Source of the DNA: Sporolactobacillus kofuensis | GTDB taxonomy: Bacteria; Bacillota; Bacilli; Bacillales; Sporolactobacillaceae | Assembly (NCBI RefSeq): GCF_024125425.1 | Contig: NZ_JAMXWN010000009.1 | Span: forward strand, 82,704 to 146,703 | Reading direction: 5' to 3' | Length of the DNA stretch: 64,000 nt | In this document: positions 46,867 through 55,640 of the stretch, piece by piece | How the letters are laid out: each line of letters starts with the position of its first letter | Numbering within the stretch: position 1 is the stretch's first letter | Notes under the pieces: generated by a model | Told to the model about the DNA's origin: nothing | The model's input: only the letters and a program-made list of their open reading frames with translations | Database searches by the model: none | Program-made: the position numbers and the translations under genes

Positions 46867-46891
46867 AATCTGATTGATGTAGCAAGGTATT

Positions 46892-47107
46892 TTATTTCGA
46901 TTGATTGTTAATAGCTTTCATCATCTGATTGATCTTCTTTTGCGATGGATGTTGACCCATTTGAGCCATCATTACGCGCAACATGTTTTCATTAATCGGT
47001 GGATTTTTCTTCAGGTAATTCATCATATATTTACGGGCGATCAAGAAGCCGAGAATTAAACCGACAGCTAGGCAAATCACACCCACGACTATGTATAACC
47101 AGAGCAT
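46892..47107 (-). CDS. yneF: YneF-family membrane protein (UPF0154)
   Basis: 71 residues. One N-terminal membrane helix (residues 3-24), then the conserved [20 protein letters not shown] and [25 protein letters not shown] precedes ATG 47107. Function unknown. In Bacillus it follows the yneA-yneB-ynzC-tkt group; here the intervening genes are absent. Confidence 0.93.
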   Translation of the reverse strand: MLWLYIVVGVICLAVGLILGFLIARKYMMNYLKKNPPINENMLRVMMAQMGQHPSQKKINQMMKAINNQSK

Positions 47108-47225
47108 GCGTCTGCTTCCTCCTTATGTTCAAGTTCCATAGTTCAGTGTACACTATCACTGGATTTAAGGTCAACCTTGTCCCTCATGAAATCAGCATTT
47201 TTTTAACATATTCCGGACAAAGTAA

Positions 47226-47268
47226 CAAAAAAAAGAAAGCGTGTTCTTATTTAAGAAAATGCTTTCTT
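47226..47268 (-). terminator. Terminator downstream of yneA
   Basis: Reverse-strand AAGAAAGC...TTCTT pairs with AAGAA...GCTTTCTT, then seven T residues. It lies about 200 bp after the yneA stop; the stretch in between holds the small hairpin frame at 47285. Confidence 0.8.
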
Positions 47269-47271
47269 CTG

Positions 47272-47314
47272 AAGGAGGATGAAAATGGCCATTAATGATT
47301 ACTGACATTAATGG
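47272..47314 (+). other. Strong ribosome site with a seven-codon frame and inverted repeat
   Basis: AAGGAGG (47272-47278) is followed by ATG 47285 and a frame MAINDY ending at TGA 47305. A perfect inverted repeat CCATTAATG / CATTAATGG covers 47289-47297 and 47306-47314. No longer gene follows. It may be a remnant of a deleted gene or a small regulatory element. Confidence 0.35.
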
Positions 47315-47464
47315 AACTTAGCAATTATAAAACAATACTACATAAAGGGCGATTGTTGTACCAAAACATCATAAATTCCATCCCTTTGTTATATAACAGT
47401 GTAACATAAAAACAAATCTTTGCCAACGATAAACTTTAGACATCCTTCGACACTTCGCTAAATC

Positions 47465-47758
47465 CTACTTTTGAACAGGTATCATTAATTTTTGATTTGG
47501 TACAATGTGTGCGCTTATTAACCCATTTTTACTTTCAACCCAATGGACGAAGGCTTGTTTTGATAAATTTTGATTTTCTTTTTGATAGTTTTCAGCAATT
47601 GACCATAATGAATCTCCTGAATTAACCGTAATCGTTTTATATTTATTTTGATCGGCAGCCACCGTATTCGTTAAAGTAAAAAATAAAACAACAGACATAA
47701 TGACAAATAAGATGATGAAAGAGATTCCTCTTGTGCTTTTCCTTGCATTTGAATTCAT
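47465..47758 (-). CDS. yneA: YneA-like SOS cell-division inhibitor (LysM)
   Basis: 97 residues. A basic start, then a membrane helix ([18 protein letters not shown]), then a LysM domain ([20 protein letters not shown] to VPNQKLMIP). This is the YneA layout: a membrane protein with an extracellular LysM that delays septation during DNA damage. It is divergent from lexA with SOS boxes between. The start ATG 47758 follows GGGGGTAA. Confidence 0.92.
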   Translation of the reverse strand: MNSNARKSTRGISFIILFVIMSVVLFFTLTNTVAADQNKYKTITVNSGDSLWSIAENYQKENQNLSKQAFVHWVESKNGLISAHIVPNQKLMIPVQK

Positions 47759-47792
47759 TTCAAATTACCCCCATAAGGAATGTTTGTTCTCA

Positions 47793-47863
47793 AGAACATT
47801 TGTTCGTTTTCTTAATTCTAATGCGAACATGCATTTGTGTCAATACTCTCGAACGAATGTTTG
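47793..47863. promoter_or_regulatory. SOS boxes between yneA and lexA
   Basis: Consensus CGAAC-N4-GTTCG. AGAACATTTGTTCG at 47793-47806 and CGAACGAATGTTTG at 47850-47863 are good boxes; CGAACATGCATTTG at 47824-47837 is a half-site. Confidence 0.85.
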
Positions 47864-47919
47864 CATCCAGTTATTGTGAATGCTATACTATTTACAGGAT
47901 AAGGAAAAGGAGAAACATC

Positions 47920-48531
47920 ATGAAACTCTCAAATCGACAACAATCTATTTTAGATTTTATAAAACATGAGGTTGCAAGCAAGGGCTATCCACCTTCTGTA
48001 CGCGAGATTTGTGAAGCAGTTGGTCTCGCATCAAGCTCGACTGTTCATGGTCACCTTGCACGACTCGAAAAGAAAGGGTTCATACGCCGCGATCCAACCA
48101 AACCTCGTGCAATTGAAGTATTGGATCATGATGGAGACATATTTACGGAACGGACAGTAAATATCCCAGTTATCGGTAAAGTGACGGCTGGCCTCCCAAT
48201 CAGTGCTGTAGAGAATATTGAAGAATACTTTCCGGTCCCGAGTTCAATGGTTGAGGATGATGAAGCATTTATCCTCAATGTATCTGGAGAAAGCATGATC
48301 AATGCTGGAATTCTTGATGGTGATATGGTGATTGTTCGTCAACAACGAACAGCTGAAAATGGGGAAATCGTCGTCGCAATGACTGATGAGGATGAAGCAA
48401 CCGTTAAACGTTTTTTTAAAGAAGAAGATCATATTCGGCTTCAACCTGAAAATTCGTCGATGGACCCCATTTTACTTGACAATTGTGTCATCCTAGGAAA
48501 AGTAGTCGGTGTTTTTCGTTCGATAAAGTAA
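47920..48531 (+). CDS. lexA: SOS repressor LexA
   Basis: 203 residues from ATG 47920 with AAAGGAG 7 nt upstream. N-terminal winged helix ([20 protein letters not shown]). Self-cleavage site A90-G91 in KVTAGLP, nucleophile S125 in VSGESMI, and K163 in ATVKRF complete the serine-lysine dyad. It represses its own gene and yneA through the boxes at 47793-47863. A terminator follows. Confidence 0.97.
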   Translation: MKLSNRQQSILDFIKHEVASKGYPPSVREICEAVGLASSSTVHGHLARLEKKGFIRRDPTKPRAIEVLDHDGDIFTERTVNIPVIGKVTAGLPISAVENIEEYFPVPSSMVEDDEAFILNVSGESMINAGILDGDMVIVRQQRTAENGEIVVAMTDEDEATVKRFFKEEDHIRLQPENSSMDPILLDNCVILGKVVGVFRSIK

Positions 48532-48566
48532 TTTGAATTACTATATAAATTAAAAAAAATATTTTC

Positions 48567-48604
48567 AGCCTGAGAAAAGCTCACGTACTCTCAGGCTTTT
48601 TTGC
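48567..48604 (+). terminator. Terminator of lexA
   Basis: AGCCTGAGA pairs with TCTCAGGCT around a 12-nt loop, then TTTTTT. Confidence 0.92.
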
Positions 48605-48813
48605 TACAATCAATTATGTAAACAGGGTTACACGACACTCATCGTGTACAAGATAAACCAAGTCGGTTAAGTTGGAGCAAATGTATGCTTCACAATGGGG
48701 ACGAGCGCGTGACTTAGAAATGAATAGTGATCGGATTTGGTGCATAAGGGAACATTAAGATAAAAGGCAGAACTATGGATTCTAAGAATAAATAACTTAG
48801 TTAGGTGATGTCC

Positions 48814-50493
48814 ATGATCGGAAAACATATCCGCCAAATTAAAAGATATAAGGAAATAGTCTCTATTCTTGTAAAGTACGGTTTTGGTTATATTGTACGG
48901 GATGTTGGCCTCTTTCATCTTCTTTCTTTACCAAAACAGTTGATTTCGGACTTTTCAGGAAATGGCAATGAACAAAGTTCGATAGGCGAACGTATTCGCT
49001 CGATGTTTGAAGAACTAGGACCAACTTTTATTAAACTTGGTCAACTCCTTAGTTTACGTACAGATATCCTACCCGAACAAATTGCTGATGCGATGCGCGA
49101 CCTTCAAGATCATGTGACCCCTATTGATTCACAAACGATCAGAATGATCATTCTAAATGAGCTTGGAGCACCCGTTGAAGAGCTCTTTGCAGATTTTGAT
49201 GAAAAGTGTATCGCAGCTGCATCCATTGCGGAAGCGCACCGTGCGTTATTAAAAAGCGGAGAAGAAGTCGCGGTTAAAATTAGGCGACCGAACATTGAAA
49301 ATATTATTGAAAAGGATATTGAAATTCTTTTGGATTTGGCATCACTGGTAGAAAAAAGATACGAATGGGCGCGTACATACCAAATCAGCGCTATTGTCGA
49401 AGAGTTTGCCCAGGCAATTCGTAATGAATTGGATTATAGAGCTGAAGCACGTGCAACCGAAAAACTTCATGATTTCTTTAAAGACAATGAACATGTGATC
49501 ATCCCCGGTGTATACCGCAACTTTTCCACACACAGAATACTTACGCTCACTTATATTCATGGTTACAAATATGATCGGCTTATCCGTGACAAGGTAGAAA
49601 CTATCGACAATAAAATAATTTGTGAGCGTTTAGTTCGTTCATTCCTTGATCAAGCACTTATCTGTGGTGTTTTTCATGGTGATCCACATCCGGGTAATCT
49701 CTTCTTCTTTCCAGAAAATAAAATTGGTTATATTGACTTTGGTCAAGTTGGTTATTTAAATGAAGCAATGAAACGTGATTTCGGAGACTTAATCATAGGG
49801 TTGATGAAAGGAAATACAGAGATGCTTTATCACACCATCTCATCAATGACCATCCTACCAGATGATTTGAATGAGCGACAATTCAAAGCAGATCTTGATC
49901 TGTTGCGTGAAAAATACTATCAGTTACCCTTCAAAGATGTTCATATTGGAAGAGTCATTCATGATGTGTTTGGGGTTACTAAAAAACATCGAATCAGTAT
50001 TCCCAAAAACTATACGTTACTCGGAAAGGCTTTAATCACTTTAGAAGGATTAATAACCCAAATTGATCACGATATTAGTATTCTTGAACTTGCAGAGCCT
50101 TATGGACAAAGGCTATTCTTCAAACGACTAAATCCGAATGAGATTACGAGGAGGATACTTATGAGCGGCTATGATGTCGTTGATAATGGTATTAAAATCC
50201 CCGCCCTCTTGAGAAAAACTTTAACACGACTCTATCATGGAAAAACACGCGTCGAAATGAAACTTCCTCAGTTGGAATTTCTGCTCGCAAAAGTTGATCG
50301 TGCAGCGAATCGCATATCATTCAGCATCATGTTGCTCGCGCTCAGTATCATACTCGCAAGTATCATCATTGGCGAATCCTTCGGCACCCGTTCTCTTCTT
50401 AGTCATGTCCCAATACTCGGCATTGCTGTAACACTCTTCCTTTTTATGGTGATGATTGTCTTATTTTCAATTTTTCGCTCTGGGCGCTTTTAA
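48814..50493 (+). CDS. ABC1/UbiB (AarF)-family atypical kinase
   Basis: 559 residues from ATG 48814 (AGGTG 6 nt upstream; an earlier ATG at 48808 is too close). Family motif KxGQ in LGPTFIKLGQLLSLRTD near residue 75, the alanine-rich loop AAASIAEAHRA, the VKIRRPN lysine, the catalytic FHGDPHPGNLF and IGYIDFGQVG. Two C-terminal membrane helices. UbiB kinases support isoprenoid-lipid metabolism; a ubiquinone role is unlikely in this lineage, so a menaquinone or lipid role is inferred. A weak inverted repeat (TACACGA / TCGTGTA) lies in the leader near 48640. Confidence 0.92.
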   Translation: MIGKHIRQIKRYKEIVSILVKYGFGYIVRDVGLFHLLSLPKQLISDFSGNGNEQSSIGERIRSMFEELGPTFIKLGQLLSLRTDILPEQIADAMRDLQDHVTPIDSQTIRMIILNELGAPVEELFADFDEKCIAAASIAEAHRALLKSGEEVAVKIRRPNIENIIEKDIEILLDLASLVEKRYEWARTYQISAIVEEFAQAIRNELDYRAEARATEKLHDFFKDNEHVIIPGVYRNFSTHRILTLTYIHGYKYDRLIRDKVETIDNKIICERLVRSFLDQALICGVFHGDPHPGNLFFFPENKIGYIDFGQVGYLNEAMKRDFGDLIIGLMKGNTEMLYHTISSMTILPDDLNERQFKADLDLLREKYYQLPFKDVHIGRVIHDVFGVTKKHRISIPKNYTLLGKALITLEGLITQIDHDISILELAEPYGQRLFFKRLNPNEITRRILMSGYDVVDNGIKIPALLRKTLTRLYHGKTRVEMKLPQLEFLLAKVDRAANRISFSIMLLALSIILASIIIGESFGTRSLLSHVPILGIAVTLFLFMVMIVLFSIFRSGRF

Positions 50494-50569
50494 GAAACAA
50501 GATGATTAAAACAAGCTAAGATTATACTTATCATTTCATATACCCGTACAGATGAATTTCTCTAGTTCT

Positions 50570-51163
50570 TCAATCCTTTTTGATTAACAAATGAAAGACC
50601 CGCTGACCTACTGTGGGATCGAGTACAGTAACGTATTTGTTCAACTCTTTTTGTGCAAGCATCACTTGCCTCGGATCATTCTTCCCGAACACCTGAAGCA
50701 GACGATTGAATTCTTCTGCTATTTGTTGAATTTTTTGCTCATCAATCATTCTTCCCGCCAAAAAAAGCGTGCCCATTCTACGAGATGTCGGCTGAATTTG
50801 GGTCCATTCTGCACCAGTCTGATTCGAGATCATATGACAGATCACCTGTTCTTGGGCATCCAAAATCGCTACAAGTACATCTTGACGCTCTGCAGGAACC
50901 AAGCTGATGATCTCTTTCAACTTACCGAACAAATCCTGTTCTAATACATAGCGTTCTTGAGTATAAGGAAACATCTTCTTTATACGTTCCCATAGTTCTG
51001 CACTCCCTGTACAAACAATGCATTGTCTTTGAGATATTTGAACATAATTTTGTTTCTGGCCAGGACGAATAGCCCACGTACCTTTTTCCGAGAACTCAAC
51101 AAGATTTCCATCACTTACCGTAGAAATCCAATGATCCGTTGCGATGATTGAAACAAAGCTCAT
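50570..51163 (-). CDS. Uncharacterised protein
   Basis: 197 residues from ATG 51163, chosen over the ATG just before it because GGAGG is 7 nt upstream. Not recognised. The start (MSFVSIIATDHWISTVSDGN) and the glycine-containing segment QRQCIVCTGSAELWERIK weakly suggest a proteasome/Ntn-like beta sandwich. No signal peptide or membrane helix. It stands alone between the UbiB kinase and pyruvate oxidase. Confidence 0.65.
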   Translation of the reverse strand: MSFVSIIATDHWISTVSDGNLVEFSEKGTWAIRPGQKQNYVQISQRQCIVCTGSAELWERIKKMFPYTQERYVLEQDLFGKLKEIISLVPAERQDVLVAILDAQEQVICHMISNQTGAEWTQIQPTSRRMGTLFLAGRMIDEQKIQQIAEEFNRLLQVFGKNDPRQVMLAQKELNKYVTVLDPTVGQRVFHLLIKKD

Positions 51164-51404
51164 CATACCGCCTCCTTCAGTTAACTCTTATCTATTATAA
51201 GAACAGTTTCTTAGAAACAAAAGATAAAAATATGGATAAATTTGTCCGTCTTGAGAGCATAACCATTTGCTTTTTTTGGAATTAGTCATAAAATAGACCC
51301 ATAAGGTTCAATTTTTTGTCACATATATACAAATAGAAGTCTTGATTAGAAATCACTTTTCTGATTCAAGACAAGCGCTTAATTCTGAAGGAGGAACCCA
51401 GATT

Positions 51405-53135
51405 ATGGGAAAAATTAAAGCAAGCGAAGCAGTTGTGCAACTGTTTGAAAACTGGGGTATTAATCATATTTATGGTATCCCTGGTGATTCGATCAACACA
51501 ATGGTCGAAGCTCTAAGAAAAGAAGAAAGCAAGATTAAGTTTTACACGGTACGGCACGAAGAAGTTGCTTCCTTAGCTGCTGCAGCATACTCAAAACTTA
51601 CAGGCAAGATTGGCGTTTGTTTGGCAATCGGCGGACCTGGTGCGATTCACTTATTGAATGGTATGTATGATGCAAAGATGGATCATGTACCAATGCTTGT
51701 TCTTGTTGGACACATTCCTGCAAGATTAACAGGTACAGATTATTTTCAAGAAGTGAACACAGTTGAATTATTTAAGGATGTTGCAGTCTATAACAAGGAT
51801 ATTACCAGTGCTGAAAGTTTCCCAGCGGTAGTCAATCAAGCAATTCGTACTGCTTACCAGAAACGTGGTGTAGCAGTTCTGTCAATTCCTGATGACATTG
51901 TTCTTGGTGAAATTTCGGATAACATTCCGCAATTAGCTACAGTTTTTGAAAAGAAAACTCCGGGTCTCGTTCAGAGTGATTTGGACGATGCTGTTCGTTT
52001 GATCAATAGCGCAAACAACCCAGTAATCTTGGCTGGCGTTGGTGCAAAAAGTGCAAAAAAAGAACTGAAAGCATTTGCTGAACGTATTTCTGCACCAGTA
52101 GCTGTAACACTTCCTGGAAAGGGTTCCCTCTCTGACGATCACCCGAACTTCATTGGGAACATCGGCAAAATTGGAACAAAGCCGGCCTATGAAGCTATGA
52201 AGAGTGCAGATTTACTGATTATGATTGGTACGGATTATCCCTATGCTGCTTACCTGCCAGAAGGTGCAAAATGTGTTCAGATCGATATCGATCCAGTCAA
52301 AATCGGCAAACGCTATTCCGTGACCGTTGGTGTGGTTGGCGATGCAGCTGAAGCACTTTCTTATTTGACAGATCACACGACTCCTGTTGCGGATCGTCCT
52401 TTCCTCAAGACTTGCCAGAATAAGATGAGCACGTGGTGGAAATGGATGTCCGAAGATCAAGACAATAAAAAGACTCCAATTGCTCCGGAAGCACTCATGG
52501 CTGGAATCGAATCGATTTCTGAAGAAGATACGATTTACTCCGTCGATGTAGGTACGTCAACCGTTTGGTCAACACGTTATCTCAAAGTTTCAGAGAAACA
52601 AGACTTCATTGTATCTGCATGGTTGGGTACAATGGGTTGCGGCCTTCCGGGTGCCATTGCTGCAAAGCAAGCATTCCCTGATCGTCAAGCGATTGCAATC
52701 ACAGGTGATGGTGCTTTTGCGATGGTTATGCAGGACTTTGTCACAGCGGTTACTTATAAGATGCCAATCATCGTTGTTGTTCTTAATAATAAACAACTTG
52801 CATTCATTAAATATGAACAACAATCTGCAGGACAATTAAAATATGCTGTAGACTTTGGAGATATAGATTATGCCAAATTTGCTGAAGCTTGTGGCGGTGT
52901 CGGCTATCGTGTTGAAAAATACGAAGATCTGCAACCTGCTCTTGAAAAGGCAAAGGCTTCAGAAGTTCCGGTTATCCTTGATGTTGTCGTTGACGTCGAT
53001 GCTGCTCCACTACCAGGTAAAATCGTAATGGATGAAGCAAAGGGCTATGCTCGATTTACTGCGAAATCAATTGCGGAAAATCACAAATTAGAAAAAATGC
53101 CGCCAATGAAGACAGTCGTACGCCGCTTTCTGTAA
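51405..53135 (+). CDS. pox: Pyruvate oxidase (acetyl-phosphate forming)
   Basis: 576 residues from ATG 51405 with AAGGAGG 10 nt upstream. Three-domain thiamine-diphosphate enzyme: N-terminal HIYGIPGDSINTMVEAL with the catalytic glutamate in VRHEEVA, a central FAD domain, and a C-terminal ThDP motif (AITGDGAFAMVMQDFVTAV to VVLNNKQ). Overall it resembles lactobacillar Pox/SpxB more than PoxB: it lacks the long C-terminal membrane-binding extension. It would oxidise pyruvate with oxygen and phosphate to acetyl-phosphate, CO2 and hydrogen peroxide. Acetolactate synthase is a less likely alternative. Confidence 0.85.
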   Translation: MGKIKASEAVVQLFENWGINHIYGIPGDSINTMVEALRKEESKIKFYTVRHEEVASLAAAAYSKLTGKIGVCLAIGGPGAIHLLNGMYDAKMDHVPMLVLVGHIPARLTGTDYFQEVNTVELFKDVAVYNKDITSAESFPAVVNQAIRTAYQKRGVAVLSIPDDIVLGEISDNIPQLATVFEKKTPGLVQSDLDDAVRLINSANNPVILAGVGAKSAKKELKAFAERISAPVAVTLPGKGSLSDDHPNFIGNIGKIGTKPAYEAMKSADLLIMIGTDYPYAAYLPEGAKCVQIDIDPVKIGKRYSVTVGVVGDAAEALSYLTDHTTPVADRPFLKTCQNKMSTWWKWMSEDQDNKKTPIAPEALMAGIESISEEDTIYSVDVGTSTVWSTRYLKVSEKQDFIVSAWLGTMGCGLPGAIAAKQAFPDRQAIAITGDGAFAMVMQDFVTAVTYKMPIIVVVLNNKQLAFIKYEQQSAGQLKYAVDFGDIDYAKFAEACGGVGYRVEKYEDLQPALEKAKASEVPVILDVVVDVDAAPLPGKIVMDEAKGYARFTAKSIAENHKLEKMPPMKTVVRRFL

Positions 53136-53153
53136 TTTCATTCTCTAAGTTTA

Positions 53154-53189
53154 AAGCTCATTCGGGTTTCCCCCGAATGAGCTTTTTTC
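53154..53189 (+). terminator. Terminator of pox
   Basis: AAGCTCATTCGGG pairs with CCCGAATGAGCTT around TTTCC, then TTTTT. Confidence 0.94.
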
Positions 53190-53203
53190 ATTATAAATAA
53201 CTA

Positions 53204-53237
53204 TAAAAAAGGTTCGATCTACATAGGACCGAACCTC
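53204..53237 (-). terminator. Terminator of gndA
   Basis: Reverse-strand AGGTTCG pairs with TCGAACCT-type arm around a bulged loop, then TTTTTT. Confidence 0.85.
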
Positions 53238-53250
53238 ACTTTCTGTTGTA

Positions 53251-54150
53251 TTATTTTTTAACGACCGCATGGCCACCAAATTCATTACGTAAGGCAGCAA
53301 CGACTTTTCCTGTAAACGTATCACTCTCAAGAGAACGGTAACGCATGAGCAAGGACAATGCAATTACAGGAGTTGGCACCTGCATATCAAGTGCCGTTTC
53401 TAAGGTCCACTTTCCTTCACCGGAAGAAGCCATTACCCCACTAATTTGATCAAGATTACCATCCTTTGAGAATGCATCCTCGAGCAATTCGACGAGCCAG
53501 CTTCGGATTACAGATCCGTGATTCCAAACCTTTGCTACCGCCTGATTATCATAGTCGAAGTCACTCTTCTGCAATACTTCAAATCCTTCAGCAAGAGACT
53601 GCATCATACCGTATTCCACGCCGTTATGCACCATCTTCAAGAAGTGACCGCTTCCTGCTTTGCCTGTGTATAAATAACCATCTTCAACTGAAATCGCTTT
53701 AAACAAAGGTTCAACATAACTAAATGAACGTTCGTCACCGCCAACCATCACGCATGCACCGTTTCGTGCACCACTCATCCCACCGGAAGTACCGACATCC
53801 ATAAAGGAAACGCCCTTCTCCTTACACAACTCGTAACGGCGTATAGAATCTGTGTACCGTGAATTTCCGCCGTCCAGAACTATGTCTCCTTGATCAAGAA
53901 GGGGCAATAATGTTGCAAGCGTCTGTTCTGTCGGATCGCCTGCAGGTACCATTAACCAAAATACACGCGGGGTTCCCAATGCTTTTACTAGCGATTCAAG
54001 CGAAGCAAAGCCTTCAATGCCCTTAGATTCTGCTGCCTTTTTTACTGCCTCTTGCGATAAGTCAAAAGCTTTGATTTCAAATCCGTGTTCTGACATGTTC
54101 ATTGCAAGATTGTAACCCATTTTACCTAAACCAATTAATCCAATTTTCAA
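53251..54150 (-). CDS. gndA: 6-phosphogluconate dehydrogenase, short NAD-type
   Basis: 299 residues, about 170 shorter than the classic NADP Gnd; this is the YqeC/GntZ-type class that usually prefers NAD. NAD-binding GLIGLGKMGYNLAMNM at the start, DGGNSRYTDSIRR near residue 95, MDVGTSGGMSGARNG near 120 with the catalytic region, and HFLKMVHNGVEYGMM near 170 with K and N of the active site. Start is TTG 54150 with AGGTG 6 nt upstream; GTG 54159 overlaps that site. It decarboxylates 6-phosphogluconate to ribulose-5-P. Confidence 0.92.
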   Translation of the reverse strand: MKIGLIGLGKMGYNLAMNMSEHGFEIKAFDLSQEAVKKAAESKGIEGFASLESLVKALGTPRVFWLMVPAGDPTEQTLATLLPLLDQGDIVLDGGNSRYTDSIRRYELCKEKGVSFMDVGTSGGMSGARNGACVMVGGDERSFSYVEPLFKAISVEDGYLYTGKAGSGHFLKMVHNGVEYGMMQSLAEGFEVLQKSDFDYDNQAVAKVWNHGSVIRSWLVELLEDAFSKDGNLDQISGVMASSGEGKWTLETALDMQVPTPVIALSLLMRYRSLESDTFTGKVVAALRNEFGGHAVVKK

Positions 54151-54315
54151 TTCAATCACCTATTCATGAGTAATGTTTAACCCTATAAGGTTAGTTTACC
54201 GCATACATAGCCCTTCTCCAAATAATATTGATAAAAACGTTTATTTAAGCAGATCATTTCACAATTCTGCATTCATTTGATACGCTTTTTTTGTACATAA
54301 TTAAGGAGGATCACA

Positions 54316-55494
54316 ATGAAAACTTATCCACTTTCACTTTGGACATTAGTCATCGGTGCCTTCGCAATCGGTATGACCGAATTTGTGATTATGGGCTTAC
54401 TTCCCAATGTCGCCGGTGATCTTCATGTCACGACTGCCGCTGCAGGCCAGCTAATCACTGGATATGCATTAAGTGTTGCGATTGGCGGTCCCATTATTGT
54501 TGTTGCGACCTATAAAATGGCTCGTAAGAATGTACTGATGCTCTTGATGGCGATCTTCAGCATTGGAAACTTCTTTGCGGCACTCTCGGCGAATTATGGA
54601 TTATTAATGCTAAGTCGAGTCGTTACAGCGCTCGCGCACGGATCTTTTTTCGGACTTGGTGCCATCATGGCAGCTAGTCTTGTGCCCAAAAACAAACAAG
54701 CATCTGCAATGGCGCTCATGTTCTCCGGGTTAACCGTAGCCAATATTGTTGGCGTTCCTTTTGGTACGTTTATTGGCCAGCGTCTTGGGTGGCGAGCGAG
54801 CTTTTTCATTATCAGTATTATTGGAATCATTGCCGTACTCGGTCTATTCTTTCTTGTACCCAAACAAAAAAATAAGCAGAAGTCCACGCTTTTAACAGAA
54901 CTCGCTGTGTTAAAAAGCGGTCAACTTTGGGTGACATTGCTCATTTCATTATTCAGTTTTGGCAGCGTTTTTGCATTCTTCACGTACATCACTCCTGTGT
55001 TGCAACAAATTACCGGATTTGGTGATCACGCTGTAGATTTCACACTTATCGTATTCGGAATCGGTGTAACCATTGGCAACTTAATCGGAGGTAAACTCGC
55101 AGATTGGCGTCTAAACGAATCATTGATCGGCCTCTTAATTGCTTTGGAAATTTTCTTCTTGATCTTATTCTTTGTTCAATCCAATGGGATTCTGATGGTT
55201 CTGGCCGTTTTCCTATTCGGCGTCTTGGCATTTGCCCAGTCTCCAATCCTTCAATTTCGAAGCATGGTATTGTCTGAAGGAGCACCACTCTTGTCGAGCA
55301 CGCTGAATCAATCGGCAATGAATATTGGCAATGCATCCGGTGCGTTCTTTGGTGGCCTATCCGTCACTTACCTCCCGTTACATTTTCTTGCGCTTACTGC
55401 ACCAATACTTTCATTGATCGGTTTGATGCTCTTGTTGATGCAACTGAACCGAATACACGCGAAAGAATCCGGACAATTTTTATCGAATGGATAA
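54316..55494 (+). CDS. MFS exporter, DHA1 family (arabinose-efflux-like)
   Basis: 392 residues, 12 helices. The opening AFAIGMTEFVIMGLLPNVA and the loop YKMARKNVLMLLMAI are typical of the AraJ/YdhP-type group of sugar or drug efflux carriers. AAGGAGG lies 7 nt before ATG 54316. Single gene with a terminator at 55509-55538. Substrate unknown. Confidence 0.9.
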   Translation: MKTYPLSLWTLVIGAFAIGMTEFVIMGLLPNVAGDLHVTTAAAGQLITGYALSVAIGGPIIVVATYKMARKNVLMLLMAIFSIGNFFAALSANYGLLMLSRVVTALAHGSFFGLGAIMAASLVPKNKQASAMALMFSGLTVANIVGVPFGTFIGQRLGWRASFFIISIIGIIAVLGLFFLVPKQKNKQKSTLLTELAVLKSGQLWVTLLISLFSFGSVFAFFTYITPVLQQITGFGDHAVDFTLIVFGIGVTIGNLIGGKLADWRLNESLIGLLIALEIFFLILFFVQSNGILMVLAVFLFGVLAFAQSPILQFRSMVLSEGAPLLSSTLNQSAMNIGNASGAFFGGLSVTYLPLHFLALTAPILSLIGLMLLLMQLNRIHAKESGQFLSNG

Positions 55495-55508
55495 CCGAGT
55501 AATTTGCA

Positions 55509-55538
55509 GAGCTTAATCGACTTAAGCTCTTTTTTTTA
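55509..55538 (+). terminator. Terminator of the DHA1 exporter gene
   Basis: GAGCTTAA pairs with TTAAGCTC around TCGAC, then eight T residues. Confidence 0.92.
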
Positions 55539-55582
55539 CACAACTCCTAGAGCGTTATAACTGTCTGATATGTACTGTAAGA

Positions 55583-55615
55583 ACAAGTAGGGTCCCCGGT
55601 CCCCGCCAAACTTGT
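55583..55615. repeat. GC-rich inverted repeat
   Basis: ACAAGT (55583-55588) and ACTTGT (55610-55615) flank a GC-rich core with GGTCCCCGGTCCCC, in otherwise AT-rich intergenic DNA. There is no T-run. Confidence 0.4.
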
Positions 55616-55640
55616 CCAATTTGCGAGCACTCTGCGCTCT

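Noticed and set aside
48667..48918. 83-codon reverse frame before the UbiB kinase gene
   Set aside because: It overlaps the start of the UbiB gene antisense and has no ribosome site.
51360..51380. Possible catabolite (cre) site near AAGCGCTT before pox
   Set aside because: The core matches but four flanking positions of the consensus do not.
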